Shown in pieces: positions 8,317 to 14,621 of a stretch of DNA of 64,000 bases; position 1 is the first letter of the stretch, and each line of letters opens with the position of its first letter. This DNA is from Anaerolineales bacterium (GTDB lineage Bacteria; Chloroflexota; Anaerolineae; Anaerolineales; Villigracilaceae). The notes beneath the pieces were generated by a model. That model had not been told where the DNA came from. It saw only the letters and a list, made by a program, of their open reading frames with translations, and ran no database searches. Location: contig JAUQXA010000043.1 in assembly GCA_030834895.1 (NCBI GenBank), forward strand, positions 33,775-97,774, read 5' to 3'. A program made the position numbers and the translations under genes.

Positions 8317-10620
8317 ATGACCGAACAAATCACACCCACCCCGGTAGAGGCCGGTAAAAGCGATAATCAGACGTCACCCATGCCAGCAGTTGTTACTGGT
8401 CCTGTAAAAAAGGAAAGTGATACGAGGGTCCTCCCGCTCCCCCGGGCGGAAGCTACAAAGGAAGAATCCCGATCGACCCGGCTTGAAGCACGTCCGCATG
8501 CGTTTGTGGTCATGCCGTTCGGAAAAAAGAAGGGAAGTGATGGCACACTTTACGACTTCAACGCCATATACAAAACCCTGATCAGACCTGCGCTGGAGGA
8601 GGCCGGCTTCGAATCCTTTCGCGCAGACGAGGAAACCTCGTCAGGCGACATCCTGACAGACATGTTCCAGGAATTGCTGCTCGCCGACCTGTGCATATGT
8701 GACCTGAGCATCGACAATGCCAACGTCTATTACGAACTTGGAATCCGCCACGCCTTCCGCAAGCGCGGGGTTGTGCATATCCAGGCCGGACGCGCCTATA
8801 TGCCCTTTGATATCTTCAACGTCCGCACCCTGCCGTACCACATTACTCCTGAGGGCGTGCCAGACCCGGATTACATCAAAGCCGATATCCAGGCCATTGC
8901 GCGCATGACGAGGGACACCTGGGCATCAGACCGCGATGCGGTTCACAGCCCAATCTTCAATCTGCTCTCCGGGTTGAAGGAGCCGGAGCGGAAGGCTCTG
9001 CGTACTCCGCTGGCCACGGGATTTTGGCGTGAATACAACGAATGGAAGGAACGGGTAACTGTCGCGCAACGGCAGAAGCGGATTGGAGATATCCTGCTCC
9101 TCACGGAAGAGATCCAAAACCCTCTTATCAAGGAAGAAGCAATCAATGAGGCCGGCAGGGCGCTCGCCAACATGGGACGCAACGAACTCGCCCTGGTGCA
9201 ATACCGTAAGGGATTGGAAGTCAACCCTGGGAATCTGGCTTTTCGACGCCAGGAGGCATTTCACCTGAACCGTCTGGGACGCCGGGATGAAGCCATCGTC
9301 AAGATCGAAACCTTTTTGGCTGACTCCCCAAACGACAGCGAGGCGCTCTCCTACCTGGGAAGAATTTACAAGGAAATGTGGGTGGATTCCTGGAAGAACA
9401 TCAAAGACGGGGCCAAACGCGTCAAGGGCGCATTCGACTCTTATCACTGGTTGATCAAGGCGGCGGACATTTACATGAAGGGTTTCTACATTGACCTCAA
9501 CAATTTTTACCCCGGGGTCAATGCGCTTACCCTTTCCACGCTTGCAGTGCACCTTGCCGATAAATTCGACGACAAAAAGGACCCCGATCCGGATATCGTC
9601 CGCATTCGCCGCGATCTGCCTGAACTGCGCGGCGCGCTCATTTTTGCGCTCGAAGCCAAGTCGGAAGATGACATGGCGGATTATTGGACATTGATCTCGC
9701 TTGCCGAATTGAGGGTGCTTACAGCGGAGTCCACCATCAGTGTGGCCCGCGCCTATCGCAAAGCGATCACAGCCTCCCGCCGCAATATGTTCTTCCTGAA
9801 CTCGTCCCTGGGACAGTTGGAAATCCTCAAAGCGATTGGTCTGCGGGATGAATATGTGAAAGTGGGAATCCGGACAATCAAAGAGGAGATTGCGCGGACA
9901 ACAGGTGAAGAACAGGGATCAGCCAAAAAGGGCTCATCGAAGAAGATGGAGCAAAGCAGCCGCGCCTTTTTATTCACCGGCTACATGATCGACCATTCCG
10001 GCAAGGAAAAGAAAACCTTCCCGGCCGACAAGGAGAATGAAATTCGCCAGGAGATTGTCAACAAACTGGAAAGCTTCAACGCAGGTCCCAATGACAGGGC
10101 GTTCGTGGGAGGGCTGGCGGCCGGAAGTGAAATCATCTTTGCAGAAGTCTGCGCTGAGAAAGGCATCAAAGTGAAAGCCTACCTGCCGCTGTCTGAATCA
10201 GCGTACATCCGTCAGTTTGTTTCGCTCGGCGGCGATGCCTGGGTGGATCGTTTCTACAAGATTCGCAATCATCCGCTGGTTGACGAATTCTATCAAGCCG
10301 AGAATGTGGGAGCGCCCAAGGAGGGAGACGACCTGTATGAACGTAATAACCGCTGGGCGTTGTATTCATCCCTCGGACGGGGCATCGATAAACTTCGTCT
10401 GATCGCACTATGGAACGCGCATGGCGACAAGCCAAAAGACCGCGATGCACGCCTTGTCAGTCACATGATCGAACTGACGCGCGAACTGGGCGGCACCATC
10501 GAACAGATCAGCACCTCGAAATACCTGCACAATACCATCGACAATGTATTTGCCCGCCTGATGGAAAACGACTCCCCGAAGGCGGGAGCCAGGTCAATCC
10601 AACACAGAAGCAGGAAATAG
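8317..10620 (+). CDS. Deoxyribosyltransferase-like domain + TPR + SLOG-like domain protein
   Basis: 767 residues with GGAGG before the ATG. After a disordered N-terminus, residues 60-175 form a nucleoside 2-deoxyribosyltransferase-like/TIR-like domain: FVVMPFG, then CDLSIDNANVYYELG with Glu140 at the catalytic place. TPR-like helices fill about 245-535 (ALVQYRKGLEVNPGN) and resemble the DUF4071/TRAFs-binding region. A C-terminal Rossmann-like domain at about 549-735 (FVGGLAAGSEIIFAEVC, then AYLPLSE) resembles SLOG nucleotide-binding domains. The protein could bind or cleave a nucleotide signal and pass it to the SLATT and TIR partners; this is inference. Last gene of the operon. Confidence 0.72.
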   Translation: MTEQITPTPVEAGKSDNQTSPMPAVVTGPVKKESDTRVLPLPRAEATKEESRSTRLEARPHAFVVMPFGKKKGSDGTLYDFNAIYKTLIRPALEEAGFESFRADEETSSGDILTDMFQELLLADLCICDLSIDNANVYYELGIRHAFRKRGVVHIQAGRAYMPFDIFNVRTLPYHITPEGVPDPDYIKADIQAIARMTRDTWASDRDAVHSPIFNLLSGLKEPERKALRTPLATGFWREYNEWKERVTVAQRQKRIGDILLLTEEIQNPLIKEEAINEAGRALANMGRNELALVQYRKGLEVNPGNLAFRRQEAFHLNRLGRRDEAIVKIETFLADSPNDSEALSYLGRIYKEMWVDSWKNIKDGAKRVKGAFDSYHWLIKAADIYMKGFYIDLNNFYPGVNALTLSTLAVHLADKFDDKKDPDPDIVRIRRDLPELRGALIFALEAKSEDDMADYWTLISLAELRVLTAESTISVARAYRKAITASRRNMFFLNSSLGQLEILKAIGLRDEYVKVGIRTIKEEIARTTGEEQGSAKKGSSKKMEQSSRAFLFTGYMIDHSGKEKKTFPADKENEIRQEIVNKLESFNAGPNDRAFVGGLAAGSEIIFAEVCAEKGIKVKAYLPLSESAYIRQFVSLGGDAWVDRFYKIRNHPLVDEFYQAENVGAPKEGDDLYERNNRWALYSSLGRGIDKLRLIALWNAHGDKPKDRDARLVSHMIELTRELGGTIEQISTSKYLHNTIDNVFARLMENDSPKAGARSIQHRSRK

Positions 10621-10630
10621 CTCCGACAAG

Positions 10631-10655
10631 AAACCCGCGGTTAATCCGCGGGTTT
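10631..10655. terminator. Bidirectional terminator closing the TIR/SLATT operon
   Basis: Perfect 10-bp stem AAACCCGCGG/CCGCGGGTTT with the loop TTAAT, followed by T-rich sequence on the plus strand. The loop contains the stop codon of the convergent minus-strand gene. Confidence 0.85.
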
Positions 10656-11111
10656 CATTATCTCTTCGGCCTTTGCTTTCGGGTATGGCCAGATTTCGCC
10701 CTCGACACCCTTTGCCAGCAGAAAACCTCCAGCCCGAACCGTGACTGGTCCCTCGATAGTATGCACAGTAACCATTCGATCTTCATCGCCATTTGTCACG
10801 TCGGTTAGCGGCACAAGTAATGTAATGGCACGTTTAACGCAAAACCCCGGCGCGGTAATAACATAGGTTTCATCAAAGATGTGAGGATCAACAGGCCAGA
10901 CGTCATCCGGCTTCTCCAATTCACTGACCAACAGATCACCTTTTCTGGCTGTTAACTTTGCGCCCCACGGAGTGGTCATTTCCATTGTCTCAGGTTGTCC
11001 ATCTCCGGGCACAAAAGGTACAACACGGCGCAATACCATATGGCGGTATGGCTTGAAGTTTAACGAATTTATCAGCGGGTCATCAGGCAATAAAACCAAA
11101 GGTTCCTTCAT
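10641..11111 (-). CDS. Conserved protein of unknown function with duplicated small beta modules
   Basis: 156 residues, soluble, with no signal peptide or membrane segment and a GGAG eight bases before the ATG. Two similar stretches are visible: KGDLLVSELEKPDDVWPVD at about 58-76 and a second copy with GGFLLAKGVEGEIWPYP near the C-terminus. This suggests a duplicated module like the short PGDYG-type domains, but I do not recognise the family with confidence. It converges on the TIR/SLATT operon and shares its terminator. The start is divergent from the nucleoside-kinase gene, with a 70-base shared promoter region. Confidence 0.6.
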   Translation of the reverse strand: MKEPLVLLPDDPLINSLNFKPYRHMVLRRVVPFVPGDGQPETMEMTTPWGAKLTARKGDLLVSELEKPDDVWPVDPHIFDETYVITAPGFCVKRAITLLVPLTDVTNGDEDRMVTVHTIEGPVTVRAGGFLLAKGVEGEIWPYPKAKAEEIMKPAD

Positions 11112-11181
11112 GGCATACTCCGGTATACTTTGATTATAACGGCCAAACGGAAGATGAAGTGGAATCTTTTATAATAAAATC

Positions 11182-11769
11182 ATGAACAAACTCATCGTCA
11201 TCGTCGGACCCAGCGGGGTCGGCAAGACCACTCTGGCGCGCGCCCTGTGCCTGAAACGCGAATTCGCAATCGCCTACGAACAGCACAGGGAAAGACCGTT
11301 TCAGGCGCTCTTCAAGCAGAATCCAAAATATGCTCTTGCCAATCAATTGGATTATTTGCTCTTCCGCGCCGAACAGGAAAGGAAACTGCGAAATGGGACT
11401 CTGCCCGCGCTGATGGATGGCGGACTCGACCTCGACTTCCACGGCTTCACCCGCCTCTTCCACGCTCACGGCTGGCTCAGTGACGAGGAGTTTGGTCTGT
11501 GCCGACGGTTTTACGAGCACACCCGCAGCCTGCTCCCACCGCCAGATTTGGTCATCTCGCTCAGCGTTGCAGAAGAAACCATCAGCCGGAGACTGGCCAA
11601 TCGAAGCAGAATCAACATCGCGTCGAGCGAAGATACGGCGTTGTTCAATTCATTTGTCGGAGAGTGGTTGGATTCAATCCCCACTTCCTGCTTGTTACAT
11701 CTGGATGTTTCAGGGGAATCGGCAAGCTATCCAAGAAGCGTTCAAGCAATTTTGGAGCGGCTGAAATAA
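11182..11769 (+). CDS. P-loop kinase of the deoxynucleoside kinase type
   Basis: 195 residues. A Walker A motif GPSGVGKT lies at 9-16. The LIDYLLFRAEQERK-like region (NQLDYLLFRAEQERK) and DGGLDLDFHGFTRLF follow the dNK/thymidine kinase 2 layout, as does LPPPDLVISLSV with an arginine-rich lid (ISRRLANRSR). The protein probably phosphorylates deoxynucleosides or a related small molecule; the specificity is not visible. A TATAAT at 11170-11175 lies only six bases before the ATG and there is no Shine-Dalgarno, so the message may be leaderless. Confidence 0.78.
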   Translation: MNKLIVIVGPSGVGKTTLARALCLKREFAIAYEQHRERPFQALFKQNPKYALANQLDYLLFRAEQERKLRNGTLPALMDGGLDLDFHGFTRLFHAHGWLSDEEFGLCRRFYEHTRSLLPPPDLVISLSVAEETISRRLANRSRINIASSEDTALFNSFVGEWLDSIPTSCLLHLDVSGESASYPRSVQAILERLK

Positions 11770-11901
11770 ATCTCTCTTAATCACAGCAGAAAGATGGATT
11801 ACATAAAGCTGTGATTTATGTCACAGAAACTGGACAGACTTTGTGTAATAATTCACTATAGACAGACTTTCAAATCTGACATCAAAAAGGAGAATGCACA
11901 A

Positions 11902-12283
11902 ATGGCGCCAATAAAAGACATTATCTTTCTACTCTTGACTGGCGGGCTTGCCACCACCTTTGCTGGTATTTCTACCAGCGGTACAACCTCCACAAGGCAC
12001 TGCACAACATTCACTATCTGATGGGATTTGCAGTGCTTTTGGTTTCCGGGCTTCTGCTCATCTTCTTCGGATTGATCATCCTCGCGTCGCCCTACGTGTT
12101 GACCGTCGCCAGCTTGATCCCGCTGTTGGTATCGGTGGCGCATTGATCGGCATCAACGGGCTGGCGCTTTCCTTTCTCAAAGCGGGTAAACCCATCCTCT
12201 CGAAGGAACTCATCCTTAAAATCCTGCCTGTCATCCTTTTTCTGATGACGCTCTGCTTCGTGGTAGGATTCAAGCATGGATAA
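11902..12283 (+). pseudogene. Small multi-TM membrane protein interrupted by two frameshifts
   Basis: AGGAG and the ATG at 11902 open a reading frame beginning MAPIKDIIFLLLTGGLAT. Near 11960 the membrane-like sequence continues in another frame (WYFYQRYNLHKALHNIHYL, then a hydrophobic run). Near 12130 it moves to a third frame (LIGINGLALSFLKAGKP) and ends GFKHG at 12283. Each jump fits one missing base. Joined, the pieces give a polytopic protein of about 125 residues with three to four TM segments. It is either a recent pseudogene or carries two assembly indels. The stop overlaps the start of the DUF423 gene. No family was recognised. Confidence 0.65.
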
Positions 12284-12662
12284 AACCAAAATGACCCCTC
12301 CCTTTTTTATCCTCGGCTCTCTGCTTGCAGGTTTCTCCGTTTCGATGGGAGCATTCGCCGCCCACGGCGCGACCAAATTCATGACCGAACAGCAACTCGG
12401 CTGGATGGAAAAAGCCGCCCGTTACAACATGTACCACGCGCTGGCATTGTTTGTCGTCGCGTGGGCGCTGACACGTTGGACCTCCCAAACGGGATTGCTC
12501 AACGCGGCGGGTTGGTCATTCGTGGCAGGCGTTGCGCTCTTCTCTGGAAGTTTATACATCATGGCATTCACTCCCCTGCGGCTGGGATACATCACCCCGT
12601 TCGGCGGCGTGGCATTCGTCCTCGGTTGGGTATTGCTCGCCATCGTTGCATGGAAAGGTTAA
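12276..12662 (+). CDS. DUF423 family membrane protein
   Basis: 128 residues with four hydrophobic segments. The DUF423 (YgdD-like) signatures are clear: LGSLLAGFSVSMGAFAAHG near the start, YNMYHALALF in the middle, and LFSGSLYIMAFT with TPFGGVAFVLGW near the end. These small inner-membrane proteins are widespread but have no agreed function. The start overlaps the end of the preceding frameshifted membrane gene by 8 bases, so they were probably cotranscribed. A strong hairpin follows the stop. Confidence 0.9.
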   Translation: MDKTKMTPPFFILGSLLAGFSVSMGAFAAHGATKFMTEQQLGWMEKAARYNMYHALALFVVAWALTRWTSQTGLLNAAGWSFVAGVALFSGSLYIMAFTPLRLGYITPFGGVAFVLGWVLLAIVAWKG

Positions 12663-12669
12663 CTTCACA

Positions 12670-12699
12670 GGTCACGCTTGAAGCGTGACCTTTTATTTT
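12670..12699 (+). terminator. Terminator after the DUF423 gene
   Basis: GGTCACGCTT pairs with AAGCGTGACC (12681-12690), followed by TTTTATTTTC. Confidence 0.85.
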
Positions 12700-12717
12700 C
12701 ACTCAAAGGAGTCTCTC

Positions 12718-13395
12718 ATGTCTTCCAATAGTTTCCCTGCAAAACTTCTTCGTTTCGTCGGTATCGTGCTGATGGCGCTCACGGGCGGATTCACCCTGCT
12801 TGGCGGAATCGGCACCACCTGCGCCGCGCTCGCCCCCACTAAATACGACTCAATGAAAGGGCTTGCTCCCTTCCAATGGTTGTATATCCTATTTGTGCTT
12901 TTGGGAATCGCCATCGGCGTTTGGGGGATTTGGGCGACGGTCAAACTCGTGCGCGGACTGCCCGATTCATACAAGATGAGTCTGCAAGCCTTGATTGCGG
13001 GAGTTGTCATCGGTGGCTTCCACATCTACATGTCGCGCATGTTGCGCGGCAAATCCATGCCCGTGGATGCGGTAGTTTACACTACGGTGCTCACCCTCAT
13101 CATCTTCCTGCTCTTCAAGATTCCCACCATCTGGCAGGGCGTGGATTTCTCAAAAGCCAAGTCCAGCGATAGCAAAAAAGCGGGCGGCGCGGCTGCCATT
13201 GTTGTGGGACTGTTTACCCTGACCGTCCAATATACGATGGGCGCCACCCACACCTGGGGTGGAGTCAACTATGCGGACGCATTCAATACCACAATGACAA
13301 TCATCGGAGTTGGATTGTTGCTTTTAGGCGCGGGGCTTTTCCTCAGTTTGAATCACGCAAAGAAAGCGGCGCTTCGTCTGCAAGTTCAGGAATAG
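12718..13395 (+). CDS. Polytopic membrane protein of unknown function
   Basis: 225 residues from the ATG at 12718, which follows AAAGGAG; the longer in-frame start runs into the upstream terminator. About six hydrophobic segments are visible, including LLRFVGIVLMALTGGFTLLG at the N-terminus and TIIGVGLLLLGAGLFLSL at the C-terminus. Charged loops (KLVRGLPDSYKM, SKAKSSDSKKAGG) separate them. I recognise no family and no catalytic motif. It stands alone between two terminators, so it is probably a single-gene unit. Confidence 0.6.
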   Translation: MSSNSFPAKLLRFVGIVLMALTGGFTLLGGIGTTCAALAPTKYDSMKGLAPFQWLYILFVLLGIAIGVWGIWATVKLVRGLPDSYKMSLQALIAGVVIGGFHIYMSRMLRGKSMPVDAVVYTTVLTLIIFLLFKIPTIWQGVDFSKAKSSDSKKAGGAAAIVVGLFTLTVQYTMGATHTWGGVNYADAFNTTMTIIGVGLLLLGAGLFLSLNHAKKAALRLQVQE

Positions 13396-13401
13396 AATTT
13401 A

Positions 13402-13437
13402 TGTCATTGCGAGCGATCTCTGCGAAGCAATCCCCCT
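13402..13437 (+). repeat. Half copy of the TGTCATTGCGAG palindromic repeat
   Basis: TGTCATTGCGAG then GCGAAGCAATCCCC matches the left arm of the complete copies at 39964-40040 and 45774-45853. The right arm is absent here. Confidence 0.65.
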
Positions 13438-13459
13438 CTTAGCGACACAGTAACACAAA

Positions 13460-13491
13460 AAACATCCCCACCGTTTCCGATGGGGATGTTT
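13460..13491. terminator. Bidirectional terminator
   Basis: AAACATCCCCA (13460-13470) pairs with TGGGGATGTTT (13481-13491) around a 10-base loop. It lies between the converging membrane-protein gene and the coiled-coil gene. Confidence 0.8.
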
Positions 13492-13498
13492 GCTTTCA

Positions 13499-13975
13499 TC
13501 AGACTTCCTTTTCGCCAGAGCCTTTTCTCATCTGCTCTTCCTGCATCATGCGGACGCCGTTACTGACCTGGTTGCTGACCTTCTCGATTTGCTCCTGCAA
13601 TTTCATCAAAGTGTCCAGCACATAGTTGTCGGCGTCTACACGGGTGGCTTCGGCATCGGCGCGAGCCTGGGCAAGGATTTGCTCCGCGCGGCGCTGCGCC
13701 TCCTGCACGATGATGTCCCTGTCTATCAATTGCTCGGCTTTATCACGCGAAAGTTGCAGGGTGCGGTTTGCTTCCTCCTGCGCCTGTGCCATCACACGGT
13801 CACGCTGAGCCATCACCTGCTGGGCTTTCTTCACCTCTTCGGGAATGGCAATGCGCATCTGGTCAATGAGTTCCAACATGCGGTCTTCATCCACGACGAC
13901 GTTATGCGTGAAGGGAACCGCCTTCGCATCGTTGAAGAGTTCTTCCAATCGGTCAATAAGTTGCAGGATGTCCAT
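13499..13975 (-). CDS. Coiled-coil protein (DivIVA / ATP synthase b-subunit-like)
   Basis: 158 residues, almost wholly helical and rich in Glu, Gln, Ala and Arg. A long heptad region (EEVKKAQQVMAQRDRVMAQ through ERAEQILAQARADAEATR-type repeats) runs from about 45 to 140. No membrane segment is present, which argues against a true F0 subunit b, although such proteins are often labelled so by similarity of the coil. It lies 45 bases downstream of coaD on the same strand. A structural or cell-division scaffold role is possible but not shown. Confidence 0.65.
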   Translation of the reverse strand: MDILQLIDRLEELFNDAKAVPFTHNVVVDEDRMLELIDQMRIAIPEEVKKAQQVMAQRDRVMAQAQEEANRTLQLSRDKAEQLIDRDIIVQEAQRRAEQILAQARADAEATRVDADNYVLDTLMKLQEQIEKVSNQVSNGVRMMQEEQMRKGSGEKEV

Positions 13976-14019
13976 AGGATTCTCGCAGGTAGGGATTTAT
14001 GTTCCAATTCTAGCACAAA

Positions 14020-14535
14020 TTAATCGCGCAGAGCGTTCGGCAGGGATTGCTCTCCCATATTAATTACTTTTGCGCGCAAAGCGGAGTTGACATGTGGCGG
14101 GACCATGCTGGAGACGTTACCGTTGAGCATGGCAATCTCGCGCACGGTGGACGAGGACAAAAACGTATGCTGTTCGGCGGTGATGAGCGCGATAGTCTCG
14201 ATATCGTCGGCGAGACGCTGGTTCGCCAGCGCCATGCGGAACTCGAACTCGAAATCGGAAAACACTCGCAAACCGCGCACAACAACATGCGCATCGATCT
14301 TGTGGGCGAAGTCAACCGTCAGCCCGCTATAACCCGTGACCGTGATCTTGGAGTTGTCCTTGAACGCCTCACGCACCAGCGAGATACGTTCGTCGGGAGA
14401 AAACATCAAATTCTTCAACGGCTTATCGTATACTGCCATGACCACTTCGTCGAAGAGACGCGAGGCGCGGGTTGCGATGTCAATGTGACCGAGGTGGATC
14501 GGGTCAAATGTTCCTGGAAATAATGCTCGAACCAT
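14020..14535 (-). CDS. coaD: Pantetheine-phosphate adenylyltransferase
   Basis: 171 residues, the usual length, with GGAG before the ATG. The nucleotidyltransferase motif appears as FPGTFDPIHLGHIDI near the N-terminus (HxGH). VVRGLRVFSDFEFEFRMA and the C-terminal signature FLSSSTVREIA are also present. The enzyme transfers AMP from ATP to 4'-phosphopantetheine, the penultimate step of coenzyme A synthesis. It precedes the coiled-coil gene and follows recG on the same strand; coaD next to recG is a common bacterial pairing. Confidence 0.96.
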   Translation of the reverse strand: MVRALFPGTFDPIHLGHIDIATRASRLFDEVVMAVYDKPLKNLMFSPDERISLVREAFKDNSKITVTGYSGLTVDFAHKIDAHVVVRGLRVFSDFEFEFRMALANQRLADDIETIALITAEQHTFLSSSTVREIAMLNGNVSSMVPPHVNSALRAKVINMGEQSLPNALRD

Positions 14536-14551
14536 GATTCTCCATTGTTAC

Positions 14552-14616
14552 GTAGGGGCGAGGTCTCCTCGCCCAAGACAATACTCTCGCCCTGGGCGGG
14601 ATGACCCCACCCCTAC
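14552..14616. repeat. GTAGGGGCGA-type palindromic repeat
   Basis: GTAGGGGCGAGG at the left and CCCACCCCTAC at the right frame an inner GAGGTCTCCTC palindrome and GGGCGGGATGACC. A shorter relative lies at 44838-44865. It sits between coaD and recG. Confidence 0.55.
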
Positions 14617-14621
14617 AGAAT

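Noticed and set aside
13499..13975. ATP synthase F0 subunit b
   Set aside because: There is no N-terminal membrane helix and no other ATP synthase gene nearby; only the coiled coil is similar.
13490..14023. 177-residue plus-strand ORF
   Set aside because: It is antisense to the coiled-coil gene; the low-complexity helical gene opens its opposite frames.
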